A DNA stretch of 25,100 bases from JAFNGF01 sp964567045. Lineage in GTDB: Bacteria; Planctomycetota; Phycisphaerae; Sedimentisphaerales; Anaerobacaceae. The DNA lies in NCBI GenBank assembly GCA_964567045.1, contig CAZMLE010000054.1, forward strand, positions 1 through 25,100. The letters are read 5' to 3'. The position numbers and the translations under genes are program-made. Shown here piece by piece: positions 13,990 through 22,380 of this stretch. Under the pieces are notes generated by a model. The model worked only from the letters and a program-made list of their open reading frames with translations. It did not search any database and had not been told where the DNA came from. The stretch's first letter is position 1; the number at the start of each line of letters is the position of its first letter.

Positions 13990-15375
13990 ATGAACAACAA
14001 AAGCAAATTTGATGAATATCTTCTATCTGAGTATTCTAACATTGCCCAGGCACATTTTAAATCCATCGAGACCATCTCAACATTTTTTAGATATTATCTG
14101 CTTATAATGTCAATACCGGCATCTGCTGTTGCCCTTGTTTCCCAGATAACACAAGATGTGGACCAACTTACAACAGTTGTGAATCAATACAGAGTTCCGA
14201 TTTCAATGGTATTGTTTTGCATTTCATTGGTTGGATTAGGAGTGTTTTGCTACATAGTTAACCTGAGATTGGACGTTGTTCTTTACGCCCGGACAGTAAA
14301 TGGCATAAGAAAGTTTTTCTATGATGGCTCAGATGTAGATACTAATCTCAAGCTACGAATGAGGTCGTTGCCACAAAGCCCTCAATTGCCCTCTTATTCT
14401 GAGAAGAGCTACTTTTTCCCCGTGGTAGCAGTGTTTGGGATTATGAATTCTTTATATTTCGGTTCCGCTGAGTATATTTACCTAAAGATTCTGTGGTTAA
14501 CTTTTACCTTTACTCTCATTTTTTTATGCCTCCATTTTCTGGTTTACTTATGGTATGCCGAACATCGAGAGATTGCATATCTAAAGTCAAGCATATTAGG
14601 TGTAGATATTGACGGTGTTCTTAATAAACATCGCGAGCATTTTTGCAAGATGCTTGAGGAAAATGCCGGAAAACACATCAGCCCAGAGCAAATCCTTATT
14701 ATGCCTGTTCACGAGTATCTATCTCTCAATGTAAGAAGAGAAGATGAAAGAAGGGTGTTTAACGACCCAAGATACTGGAGGGATATGCCGTCTATAGAGG
14801 ATGCATCTGATAGAATAAGAACCCTGAGTAAGGCGTTCAAACACGAAGTGTATATCTTTACCCATCGGCCTTGGCCTGATAGCCAAGATAAGAAGGAGCT
14901 TGTAGAAGCGGTGAACGCATTCTGTCAGCAAGCGAGTTGTTGCTCATTGAGATTGTTCCTGCTAAAAATGCTGTTGAAATTGAGATTTTTGCCTACGAGA
15001 AGACTCACAAAGCGGTGGAAGGAAGAACCTCTTAAGCAAATCACAAAGCTCTGGTTGAAAGGGCAAGGGATCGACTACGACAGGTTCATTTTTGAGAAGG
15101 GAAATGACTATTCTTCAGACCCTAGGGGTAAATTTAACAATAGATTTTATATTTCAAGAAAAGAAAGAATTCGGTTTTTTGTTGAGGATGACCTCGAGAA
15201 GGCAGTGAAGCTTTCGTATATCTGCGACATAGTTTTTCTACTATCTCATCCGTATAATGAACCTCAGCAGGCCTTACCCGATGAGGTCAATGCGGTAAGA
15301 AAGAACTTTCCCTCGAACATTATCCGTGTTAAATCATGGAATGAGATTTATAAAAACATAAGAAGACTTTCATGA
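13990..15375 (+). CDS. Four-helix membrane protein fused to HAD nucleotidase-like phosphatase
   Basis: The 461-residue protein has an N-terminal soluble helix (EYSNIAQAHFKSIETIS), then four membrane helices near 33-52, 69-91, 141-158 and 165-189. A cytosolic HAD domain begins at GVDIDGVLNKH with the catalytic D206 and D208. T291 in YIFTHRPWPD is motif II, and D400/D401 in FVEDDLEKA is motif IV. The layout recalls 5'(3')-deoxyribonucleotidases of the NT5C type, so the substrate may be a nucleotide; this is inference. The membrane module resembles those that tether effectors in nucleotide-centred conflict systems, without a firm match. It starts 64 bases after the ATPase gene with no good ribosome site and overlaps the radical SAM gene by four bases. 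Confidence 0.78.
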   Translation: MNNKSKFDEYLLSEYSNIAQAHFKSIETISTFFRYYLLIMSIPASAVALVSQITQDVDQLTTVVNQYRVPISMVLFCISLVGLGVFCYIVNLRLDVVLYARTVNGIRKFFYDGSDVDTNLKLRMRSLPQSPQLPSYSEKSYFFPVVAVFGIMNSLYFGSAEYIYLKILWLTFTFTLIFLCLHFLVYLWYAEHREIAYLKSSILGVDIDGVLNKHREHFCKMLEENAGKHISPEQILIMPVHEYLSLNVRREDERRVFNDPRYWRDMPSIEDASDRIRTLSKAFKHEVYIFTHRPWPDSQDKKELVEAVNAFCQQASCCSLRLFLLKMLLKLRFLPTRRLTKRWKEEPLKQITKLWLKGQGIDYDRFIFEKGNDYSSDPRGKFNNRFYISRKERIRFFVEDDLEKAVKLSYICDIVFLLSHPYNEPQQALPDEVNAVRKNFPSNIIRVKSWNEIYKNIRRLS

Positions 15376-16562
15376 GGTACGATGTGAGGAAAAAATCACA
15401 TAAGATTCTTCTTGTTGAACCTGCATACAATAATCCTTATCCGCCTTTAGGTCTGCTAAAAATTTCGACATGGCACAAACGCAAAGGGGACACAGTGCAA
15501 CTTATAAAGGACACGCTTCATAATCAATCGATTGAGGATTTTCTATATAAGGAAAAATGTTATAAGAATCTCGACCGACACTATGATATCATTTACATAA
15601 CTAGCCTGTTCACATATCAGGCTTACTATGTGATTGACTCGATAAGATATTTTAAAAATAAGTTCCCTAATGCCCGCATAAGAGTGGGTGGAATTATGGC
15701 AACTCTTATGCCGGAATACATTAAGCAGAAAACAGGGATCAGACCACATATTGGTCTTCTTCGCGGTGCCGAGAACTGCCCTCCCGATTATTCTCTGGAC
15801 CCTCGCTTACCCTACTCACTTAGTTTTACGACGCGAGGATGTCCAAGGAATTGCTCCTTCTGTGCGGTAAAAAAACACGAGCCTAAGTTTACGGTAAAGG
15901 AAAACTGGCCCCAAGATATCGATGTCACTAAAAGGAAGATTATTTTTTGGGACAATAATTGGCTTGCATCACCGAATTTTGAAAAAGACGTTAAAAAGCT
16001 GATCAAGTTTAGAAAAGCAGGCGTGACGGATATCGATTTTAATCAAGGTCTGGATTGCAGACTCCTTGACGAGGATAAGGTGAAGTTGCTCAGCCAGATA
16101 AAAATCAAGCCGCTGAGATTGGCGTTTGATAATTGCTCCGAAGAGGGGTATATACAGGAAGCTATACGATTGGCCCAGAAACATGGGTTTAAGGACATAA
16201 GAGTTTACGTTCTTTATAACTGTCAGGATGATAATGACACACCGGAATATTTCTACTATCGAATAGACGAGATCAACAAGTTGGGGGCGCTATCCTATCC
16301 CATGCGCTTTCGGTCTCTTACGAGCGCGAATGGACAGCACGTTTCTAAGAATTGGGATACCAAGTTGTTAAGGGCACTCAAGCTGACTCTAATGTTTTAC
16401 TATAGCAAGGGAATGATCAGGAGAAGCCGCGAAGCATTGAGAAAGATCTATGGGAACGATGAAAAGCAGTTTAAGCGCAAGTTATATGAAATATACGAGA
16501 ATGACAAACTGAGAAATTCGCAAACGATAAAACAGATAGAGGTAGGTTCCCTCTTCGACTAA
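15372..16562 (+). CDS. Radical SAM enzyme with B12-binding-like N-terminus
   Basis: The 396-residue protein begins with a Rossmann-like segment (HKILLVEPAYNNPYPPLGLL) of the kind found in B12-dependent radical SAM enzymes. The iron-sulfur motif C157-P-R-N-C161-S-F-C164 follows. Downstream, IIFWDNNWLA, DIDFNQGLDCRLL and PLRLAFDN match, from memory, a radical SAM group met in phage and metagenomic contigs. It should bind a 4Fe-4S cluster and SAM; cobalamin binding is likely but unproved. The substrate is unknown. It is shorter than MiaB-type enzymes and lacks a TRAM domain. The ATGA overlap with the HAD gene implies stoichiometric co-expression and a shared pathway. Confidence 0.88.
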   Translation: MRYDVRKKSHKILLVEPAYNNPYPPLGLLKISTWHKRKGDTVQLIKDTLHNQSIEDFLYKEKCYKNLDRHYDIIYITSLFTYQAYYVIDSIRYFKNKFPNARIRVGGIMATLMPEYIKQKTGIRPHIGLLRGAENCPPDYSLDPRLPYSLSFTTRGCPRNCSFCAVKKHEPKFTVKENWPQDIDVTKRKIIFWDNNWLASPNFEKDVKKLIKFRKAGVTDIDFNQGLDCRLLDEDKVKLLSQIKIKPLRLAFDNCSEEGYIQEAIRLAQKHGFKDIRVYVLYNCQDDNDTPEYFYYRIDEINKLGALSYPMRFRSLTSANGQHVSKNWDTKLLRALKLTLMFYYSKGMIRRSREALRKIYGNDEKQFKRKLYEIYENDKLRNSQTIKQIEVGSLFD

Positions 16563-16738
16563 CAATCCATATTCCCCGTCGAGCATTGCAAGATTCCCTG
16601 CTTTGGCCTCGGCCCCGGAATGCAATGGACAGTAACTGATCCGTGCCTTCGACCCTTCAGTACGTTCAGGGCAAGCTTTTTTCGCTCAGGGCAGGGCCGG
16701 CGGTTTAATTCCTGCGTGATTTTGCCGGTGTTGTTCAT
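16559..16738 (-). CDS. Possible 59-residue protein overlapping a dispersed repeat
   Basis: The ATG (16736-16738) has a full AAGGAGG (16744-16750) five bases upstream, the best ribosome site in this spacer. The N-terminus reads MNNTGKITQELNRR. The rest (CPERKKLALNVLKGRRHGS) is translated from a CCCTTCGAC...TTCAGGGCAAG type dispersed repeat at about 16648-16697. The frame ends antisense to the last bases of the radical SAM gene. It may be a real gene whose 3' part was replaced by the repeat. No family is recognised. Confidence 0.3.
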   Translation of the reverse strand: MNNTGKITQELNRRPCPERKKLALNVLKGRRHGSVTVHCIPGPRPKQGILQCSTGNMDC

Positions 16739-17291
16739 GACGGCCTCCTTCGCAGGGTAGCAAGCTCCAGCCCGAAGCAATTGGGCCTGCAAGACAGGCT
16801 CATAGCGTCTTATAAGCTTTTTTGTGTCATACCTCTAACCACAATTTATCTCACCTTGTTTGTCTGGTGCAGCCGGACGTACTTTTTTCAATAATTGATG
16901 TCTTAAGAAGTCTTGCCGGGCCGAAAACTACAAAAGGTTTGTCTGATCTGCCAGCCAAGGCTGCCACGATGTGTTGGGCACAGCATTTTATCGGAAGCAG
17001 GGCGCATTCGCCTGCGCCGCTGCTTGGAGTAGCACTGCAATATCTCTGCTGCGGTTTGGCCGGCTGGTGCCTTGTTTCATATACTTTATTGGGCGCAACT
17101 CTTGTCGGTGCAAGCGTGCGCCCGGGTAATTCTAATGCAGCCGTCGGTTCAAAACGAAAGTATTGTTAGCAGCAGAGGTTTCATTTTGCAACGTCAGGCA
17201 GATGCTAACTGTTACAAGTATGAGGCGGAGGCGCGATTGGTTACCGCAGAGAGTGGGTTCTTCGCAATGCGCTTCTGTGGGTGAAGCATAT
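16739..17291. other. Spacer between the cassette and the pilus operon
   Basis: Apart from the ribosome site of the small minus-strand frame, I see no gene, RNA or clear promoter. A plus-strand frame at 16822-17169 lacks a ribosome site and any family likeness. A short hairpin (GCCTG-CAAGA-CAGGC, about 16785-16800) lies upstream of a CTTATAAGCTTTTTT stretch and could be a weak terminator. Confidence 0.4.
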
Positions 17292-18266
17292 ATGTTGTGG
17301 TTTTTGGGAAACGGTGCGTGCGCGATCGGCGTGGATTTAAGCAATGATAGCCTGAAGATGGTTCAGCTTGCAAATAGCGGCAAGGGCATACGTCTTATTG
17401 CCGGGCGGAATGAGAATCGGCCTGAAAGCGTTCAGCCCGGCAGCGCAAGCTGGCAACGATGGGCTGTCGAAGCCATGCGCGAAGCGACGGCGGACGGTAA
17501 ATTCCGCGGCAAAGAAATCATGGCTGCCATACCGCCAGGTGACGTGTTTATTGATCACATAAAGATAGACTTGCCGTTTTGTGATAACGCACGCAGCCGC
17601 AAAGCAGCAGCGAAGGCAAATGATGAAAAGGTGCCCCAGGCTGTTTTTTCAAAGATAAAACAGAAACTGCCATTTCAGCTTGATGATGCCATGATAAAGT
17701 ACATCCCCACGGAGCAGGACAGCGCTCTGGTGGTGGCTACCGATCGCAAGATTATCGATAGGCATCTGGCGATATACGAGAAGGCAGGCCTGACCATCAA
17801 GTCTATTAGCGTCTGGCCGATGGCACTGGTGAGCTGCTATACAAAGTTCTTCGGCAGGCGTAAAGCGGATCTCGACGCGGTGGTAATGCTTCTGGATATC
17901 GAGGCAGGCTGTACGAATGTTGTAATCTGCCGGTATAGAAGACTGCTCTATGCCTGCTCAATACCAATAGGAGCAAACGGCATTGATGACGAGAAGGTAT
18001 TAACGCGGCTGGTGTTAGAGTTGACAGCTTGCAGGCGTCACTTTGTCTCCATACATCAGAACGCCCAGATACAACGATTGATTTTTCTTTCGGGACCGGC
18101 GGTGAGCGCGGAGGTTTACAGAACCATAGCCAAACAGTTGGGGATTCAGGCCCAGATGGGTGATTGCCTGGCAGCAGTCGACCTGGCGAATCCTTCCAGT
18201 GCCGGAATAGATAGAAGAGACTGTCACGTTAATTGGGCTATTGCCTTTGGGCTTAGCCTGTCATAA
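17292..18266 (+). CDS. pilM: Type IV pilus assembly ATPase-fold protein PilM
   Basis: PilM is an actin-like cytoplasmic protein that binds the N-terminus of PilN and links the pilus alignment complex to the motor. From the ATG at 17292 the protein has 324 residues and opens with MLWFLGNGACAIGVDLSNDSLKMVQL, the phosphate-1 loop of the actin/FtsA fold. VVMLLDIEAGCTNVVICR is the second loop and LIFLSGPAV the adenosine motif. The frame stays open upstream to 17163, but that part shows no PilM likeness. The ribosome site is weak (GGGTGAAG). It is the first gene of the pilus operon. Confidence 0.85.
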   Translation: MLWFLGNGACAIGVDLSNDSLKMVQLANSGKGIRLIAGRNENRPESVQPGSASWQRWAVEAMREATADGKFRGKEIMAAIPPGDVFIDHIKIDLPFCDNARSRKAAAKANDEKVPQAVFSKIKQKLPFQLDDAMIKYIPTEQDSALVVATDRKIIDRHLAIYEKAGLTIKSISVWPMALVSCYTKFFGRRKADLDAVVMLLDIEAGCTNVVICRYRRLLYACSIPIGANGIDDEKVLTRLVLELTACRRHFVSIHQNAQIQRLIFLSGPAVSAEVYRTIAKQLGIQAQMGDCLAAVDLANPSSAGIDRRDCHVNWAIAFGLSLS

Positions 18267-18354
18267 GGGCAAGGTATGCAAAAACGCGAGGTGGGCGTCG
18301 GTCAGCCCAGCCCGGCGGCTCCGGCGGCCCAGTCAAAGGAGGTAGATTAAGACC

Positions 18355-19065
18355 ATGGTTAACATAAATTTCGTTCCTGATGATTACATTCAAAGCAACG
18401 AATCGCGCAGGGCAAACCTGATGTGCCTGGTGCTCTTTGTGATAGTGATGGCGGCTCTGGGCGGCTCGTTTGTGACTATTAGGATGCGACAGAGCGCTTT
18501 TTGTGCCAAGGAAAACCTGGTAAATGCGAAAATGGCCCGGGTACGGGAGACGATTAGGCAGTTTGAAGAGCTTCAGGCAAAGCGCAAAGAGATGATGAAG
18601 ACAGCTCTGGTGACCGCTCAACTGCTTGAGCCGGTCCCCAGAAGCGTTTTGCTGGCATCGTTAACCAACAACCTGCCTCCAGGCGTGTCACTAATGAAGC
18701 TGAGCTTCATTCAAAAGGAGCCTAAGCAGGCTGGTTTCGCTGCGCCTGCCAGCAAGTATCAGGCAGCCAAAGTCCAAATGCCGGCCGCTCAGACCCCAGT
18801 GTCACTGGAGAAATCGTTGGAGACATATATAGATATAGGAGGCATAGCTCCGAGCGATCTTCAGGTTGCCGCTTACATCCAACGGTTGAGCACCTCAACT
18901 CTAATAGCGAACGTGGCGCTGGTGGAGTCTAAGGAATACAAAATCGAAGATACAACGTTCAGGCGGTTTAGGTTGACAGCGATGCTACAGAACGATGTTC
19001 ATTTGACCAGGGACGAAGTCAATAAAATCAGGGTGGGACCGAAGGAGTCTGCGCAGAATTTTTAG
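18355..19065 (+). CDS. pilN: Type IV pilus inner-membrane protein PilN
   Basis: PilN is a bitopic membrane protein that pairs with PilO. Here the cytoplasmic leader MVNINFVPDDYIQSNESRR is the PilM-binding motif of the family (MxxINLLP-type). A membrane helix lies at about 22-42, then a coiled coil (VRETIRQFEELQAKRKEMM), and the PilN fold LEPVPRSVLLASLTNNLPPGVSLMKLSF. At 236 residues it is a little longer than usual because of an Ala/Pro-rich insert near 120-145. AAAGGAGG lies unusually far (12 bases) from the ATG. A GC-rich repeat fills the 88-base gap after pilM. Confidence 0.85.
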   Translation: MVNINFVPDDYIQSNESRRANLMCLVLFVIVMAALGGSFVTIRMRQSAFCAKENLVNAKMARVRETIRQFEELQAKRKEMMKTALVTAQLLEPVPRSVLLASLTNNLPPGVSLMKLSFIQKEPKQAGFAAPASKYQAAKVQMPAAQTPVSLEKSLETYIDIGGIAPSDLQVAAYIQRLSTSTLIANVALVESKEYKIEDTTFRRFRLTAMLQNDVHLTRDEVNKIRVGPKESAQNF

Positions 19066-19084
19066 CGCCGGCCTGAAGAATGGA

Positions 19085-19111
19085 GAATTCAGAAGTAAGA
19101 ATTCTGAATTC
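19085..19111 (+). repeat. Inverted repeat in the pilN-pilO spacer
   Basis: GAATTCAGAA (19085-19094) and TTCTGAATTC (19102-19111) form a perfect 10-base inverted repeat with a seven-base loop. AATTCTAAATTCTAAATTC follows to about 19132. The pattern is a self-similar GAATTC-type repeat and not a terminator, since the operon continues. Confidence 0.65.
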
Positions 19112-19148
19112 CCAATTCTAAATTCTAAATTCAACTGAGGGCAAAATT

Positions 19149-19685
19149 ATGACAAGCGGTTTTCGAAAAGCTGTGTTTTTTGTTCTGCTGGTAGGCGTAG
19201 CCGTAGTCGGCTACCGATACATGATTAAGCCCGCCAATAAACATCTGGCCGAGGCCAAAGGCAGGGTCGAGGCCAAACTGGCCAAACTATCCGAACTGGA
19301 GCGAGCTACCGCAGCGGCAGAAGATATTGCCAAACAGCTCGAACAACTGGAAGGAGCGGTAAAGTTCTTCGAGAGCAGGCTGCCGCCGACCAGCGAAATT
19401 TATAGGGTCTTGGAGCAGGTCACGGTAATTGCGCAAAAGCAGGGCCTGAAGCCCAAAACCATCCGGACCCTGGAGAAAAAAGACAATAGCGGCTACATAG
19501 AGCAGCCGTTGAAAATGGAGCTGGAAGGGAATTTTAATGCGTTCTATTCGTTCCTTTTGGAGCTGGAGAAGCTTCCTCGCATTATGAAAATTCGCGAGCT
19601 TGATCTGGAAAAGCAGAAGGAAAACGAAGGCCAGATATCGGCTAATTTCATAGTGAGCATATTCTTTCAGAATAAAACCAGCTAA
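19149..19685 (+). CDS. pilO: Type IV pilus inner-membrane protein PilO
   Basis: The 178-residue protein has one N-terminal membrane helix (about 8-24, AVFFVLLVGVAVVGYRYMI), a coiled coil (about 33-70, rich in Glu, Lys, Ala), then the ferredoxin-like PilO domain (LPPTSEIYRVLEQVTVIAQKQGL, YIEQPLKMELEGNFNAFYSFLLELEKLPRIMKI). PilO dimerises with PilN in the periplasm to position the pilus. GAGGG sits eight bases before the ATG. Length and position after pilN are typical. Confidence 0.87.
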   Translation: MTSGFRKAVFFVLLVGVAVVGYRYMIKPANKHLAEAKGRVEAKLAKLSELERATAAAEDIAKQLEQLEGAVKFFESRLPPTSEIYRVLEQVTVIAQKQGLKPKTIRTLEKKDNSGYIEQPLKMELEGNFNAFYSFLLELEKLPRIMKIRELDLEKQKENEGQISANFIVSIFFQNKTS

Positions 19686-19690
19686 ATAGT

Positions 19691-19756
19691 AATTTGTTTG
19701 TTGTTCATAGTTCGTTGTTAATCGATGAACAATGAACCCATAACAATGAACAAATT
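19691..19756 (+). repeat. Imperfect 29-base inverted repeat in the pilO-pilP spacer
   Basis: The arms 19691-19719 and 19728-19756 match at 23 of 29 positions when one is reverse-complemented. Each is made of GTTCATTGTT-type words. It fills the spacer almost completely and ends just before the ribosome site of the next gene. Confidence 0.65.
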
Positions 19757-19774
19757 CTTTCATGGAGTTGATAT

Positions 19775-20494
19775 ATGTTGTCTTTTCTGCGCGAGCAAGG
19801 CGTTGAAAATTTGACCCCGCAAAAGCGGGCTGCTAATGCCGGTCGAGGCGACCGTGAGGCGCCGGAGAATGCACAGGGGCAGGAATATCTGACCGTAGCA
19901 GCACGAAGTAAGAATGTTCGCAAAAGCACGATGATGGTTGCGGTTCTGTTTTGCGTGGGTCTTCTGGGCCTGTGGTTTATGATAAAAAAGAGCCAGCCGC
20001 AAGCCGCTTTAGCAGCACCAGCCGAGTCCGAAGAAAACCAGATCGAAATGGCTATCACTCGGCTGACCGGCGTCAGCACAGAAATGTTCAGCCGGATGGA
20101 CCAAATAGTGCAAAAGTTCTACGAGTTTTCAGACGTATTACAGGTCAGGGTGAACGAGCTGGTGAAGAATCCATTTGAGCTTGAAATGTTTTTAAGCAAC
20201 TTAATGGGTAAACTCGACCCTAAAGAGCAGGAAATTGAAGTTGACCCTGAGAAGATCAGACAGCAGCAGATAAGGCAGAAAGCAAATGACCTGAAGCTTG
20301 CCAGTATCATGAAATCTGAGCAGGGCAAGTGCTGTATGATCAACAGTAGAATCTTCTATGAGGGGGATTTGATAAACGGTTTTAAGGTGGCTCAAGTTGG
20401 CGATACTTCTGTCAAGATCGAATGGAACGGCGAAGACAATACTGGGACATCGCCGTCACAGACTGTAGAAATAGTGTTGAAGTTATCGGAATGA
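19775..20494 (+). CDS. PilP/GspC-like pilus protein, membrane-anchored
   Basis: The 239-residue protein has a 50-residue polar leader, one membrane helix at about 53-70, a helical middle part and a small C-terminal beta domain from about 170 (ASIMKSEQGKCCMINSRIFYEGDLINGFKVAQV). That end has the layout of the PilP/GspC homology domain, which links the inner-membrane PilN/O complex to the secretin. Classical PilP is a lipoprotein; here the anchor is an internal helix, closer to GspC. No lipobox is present. GGAG lies seven bases before the ATG, and the stop overlaps the pilB start (ATGA). The call rests on position and fold pattern. Confidence 0.65.
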   Translation: MLSFLREQGVENLTPQKRAANAGRGDREAPENAQGQEYLTVAARSKNVRKSTMMVAVLFCVGLLGLWFMIKKSQPQAALAAPAESEENQIEMAITRLTGVSTEMFSRMDQIVQKFYEFSDVLQVRVNELVKNPFELEMFLSNLMGKLDPKEQEIEVDPEKIRQQQIRQKANDLKLASIMKSEQGKCCMINSRIFYEGDLINGFKVAQVGDTSVKIEWNGEDNTGTSPSQTVEIVLKLSE

Positions 20495-22380
20495 GAGTAC
20501 GGTTTCTATCTGATAGAGTGAAGGATTCGGCATCGCCGGAAAAGGATTTGCGCGAGCAGCTCGATGGCGACAGCGCAGCAGCCAGAAGCCACAGCGAAGA
20601 GTCCTCCATACGGGGGCTGAGCGATCTGTACTTTCCAGAAGAACCCGGCGAATCAAAGGTTCGTGACATCGCCGATATTCTGCTGGATGCCAAAAAGATT
20701 ACCCACGAGCAGCACGCAAGGCTGCGACAGGAGCAGGCGAAAAAGCCTGGCAGCGATGTTGCGACCCTGCTGCTGCAAGAGGGAATCGTCAAGGCTGACG
20801 AAGTCTTGATGGCTAAGGCTAAGCTGTGCGGCCTGGAGTTCCGACATATTACGCCGGATGATATCGATAAGCAGGCTTTTGAAAAGCTCGACATCGGTTT
20901 CATAAGAAGGAGCAGCATTATACCTGTCGCAGTAGAGCAGGACACCCTGGTTGTCGCCACGAGCGAGCCTGCAAACATTTTTGCCATGGAGGATGTCAAA
21001 AGACAGACCCAGATGGATCTGCAGGTTGTGGTGTGTAGCGTCGAAGATATTGAGGCCGTATGTAACTCGTTCCAGACCGACAGTGCCGATTACAATCTTG
21101 ATGATATCATGAGCGATATGACCGAGGTCGAGGTGGTGCAAGACCAGATAGAAGTGTCCGAAGACCTCGAAAAGATGGCAGGTCAATCACCGGTTATAAA
21201 GTTCGTTAACTACCTAATCAGTAACGCAATACACGAAGGGGCCAGTGACATCCATATTGAGCCGAAAGATAAGTTTTCCAGAATTAGGTATCGGATAGAT
21301 GGTGTACTTTTTGAAATAATGCAGGCGCCGTCAAAGATGCACCCGGCTATAGTCTCGCGTATCAAAATTATGTCCAACCTTGATATCTCAGAAAGACGCC
21401 TTCCACAGGATGGCAAGATCTCCGTGATCGTGGGCGGCAGGGCGATTGACTTGCGAGTCTCGACATTGCCCATAAACCACGGAGAGAAAGCCGTTATCAG
21501 GGTGCTGGATAGCAAGTCCATTATGCGCGGTCTCGAGCAACTGGGCATGGAGCCTGATGTGGAGGCGACTTTTCGTGAGCAAATAGAGCTTCCTCACGGG
21601 ATATTACTGGTTACAGGCCCCACCGGCTCCGGCAAGAGCACTACCCTGTACTCGGCCCTGTGCCAGATGGACGGAAACAAATTGAATATCTCAACGGTTG
21701 AAGACCCGGTCGAGTACGAGCTTGACTTCTGCAATCAAGTGCACGTCAACGACAAAATCGGGCTGACATTTGGCGCGGCGCTTCGGAGTCTGCTGCGCCA
21801 AGACCCGGATATAGTAATGATTGGTGAGATTCGCGACAACGAAACCGCTCGCATCGCAGTGCAGGCTGCTCTGACGGGACATTTGGTGCTCTCCACGCTG
21901 CATACCAACGACGCCACAAGCAGTATCACCAGATTGGTCAATATCGGCATCGATGCGTACCTGATTGCCGCTTCATTAAATGGCGTCGTGGCTCAGCGGC
22001 TGGTCAGGAAGATTTGTCCCAAGTGCAAACAAATATACCAGGCGCCGGAGCACATGCGTAAATACGTGGAGCGCTCCGGAATCAAGCCCGAACAGATTCT
22101 TCATGGCACCGGCTGTGATTACTGCAGAGGCTCAGGCTATTTAGGCAGAACGGGCATCTATGAGCTGCTGATTATCGATGACAAGTTCAGGGATATGATT
22201 AACCAAGATGCTTCCGTCAGCAGCATGCGTCGCGTGTTTCGTGAGAGTGGACAGCCCACTCTATTTGATGACGGCGTGAATAAAGTTAAACGCGGTGTCA
22301 CAACAATAGAAGAGGTGCTGCGAGTGACTGAAGTTTATGGCCGGAATGAGCAGGAAGCCTTTGTCGAAAATGAAGCGTAG
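20491..22380 (+). CDS. pilB: Type IV pilus extension ATPase PilB
   Basis: PilB is the hexameric cytoplasmic ATPase that drives pilus extension. I chose the ATG at 20491, coupled by ATGA to the previous stop, giving 629 residues; the frame is open back to 20422. The N-terminal MshEN-like region (IADILLDAKKITHEQHARLRQ) is followed by the catalytic domain. This has Walker A GPTGSGKS (376-383), the Asp box around 400-410, DPDIVMIGEIRD (438-449) as Walker B and the His-box GHLVLSTLHTNDA. Cysteines 509, 512, 542 and 545 form the zinc site typical of GspE/PilB. It is near full length for the family. Confidence 0.93.
   Translation: MRVRFLSDRVKDSASPEKDLREQLDGDSAAARSHSEESSIRGLSDLYFPEEPGESKVRDIADILLDAKKITHEQHARLRQEQAKKPGSDVATLLLQEGIVKADEVLMAKAKLCGLEFRHITPDDIDKQAFEKLDIGFIRRSSIIPVAVEQDTLVVATSEPANIFAMEDVKRQTQMDLQVVVCSVEDIEAVCNSFQTDSADYNLDDIMSDMTEVEVVQDQIEVSEDLEKMAGQSPVIKFVNYLISNAIHEGASDIHIEPKDKFSRIRYRIDGVLFEIMQAPSKMHPAIVSRIKIMSNLDISERRLPQDGKISVIVGGRAIDLRVSTLPINHGEKAVIRVLDSKSIMRGLEQLGMEPDVEATFREQIELPHGILLVTGPTGSGKSTTLYSALCQMDGNKLNISTVEDPVEYELDFCNQVHVNDKIGLTFGAALRSLLRQDPDIVMIGEIRDNETARIAVQAALTGHLVLSTLHTNDATSSITRLVNIGIDAYLIAASLNGVVAQRLVRKICPKCKQIYQAPEHMRKYVERSGIKPEQILHGTGCDYCRGSGYLGRTGIYELLIIDDKFRDMINQDASVSSMRRVFRESGQPTLFDDGVNKVKRGVTTIEEVLRVTEVYGRNEQEAFVENEA

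Noticed and set aside
9703..16562. Idea that the four-gene cassette is an island integrated at the tRNA-Arg
   Set aside because: The tRNA 3' end faces away from the cassette, an ordinary gene lies between, and no integrase or repeated tRNA end is seen.
11377..16562. Restriction-modification system
   Set aside because: No methylase or nuclease motif was found in any of the four proteins, only a MORC-like ATPase.
15372..16562. Prokaryotic viperin
   Set aside because: The protein has a B12-binding-like N-terminal segment and a different motif set after the cluster site.
16822..17169. Plus-strand frame of 115 codons upstream of pilM
   Set aside because: No ribosome site, no recognisable domain, and composition unlike neighbouring genes.
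17163..17291. N-terminal extension of PilM
   Set aside because: The PilM fold starts at the ATG at 17292; the upstream part has a TTG start and no similarity to the family.
20412..20999. Minus-strand frame of 195 codons
   Set aside because: Antisense shadow of the pilB 5' end, rich in Ser and Leu as such shadows usually are.
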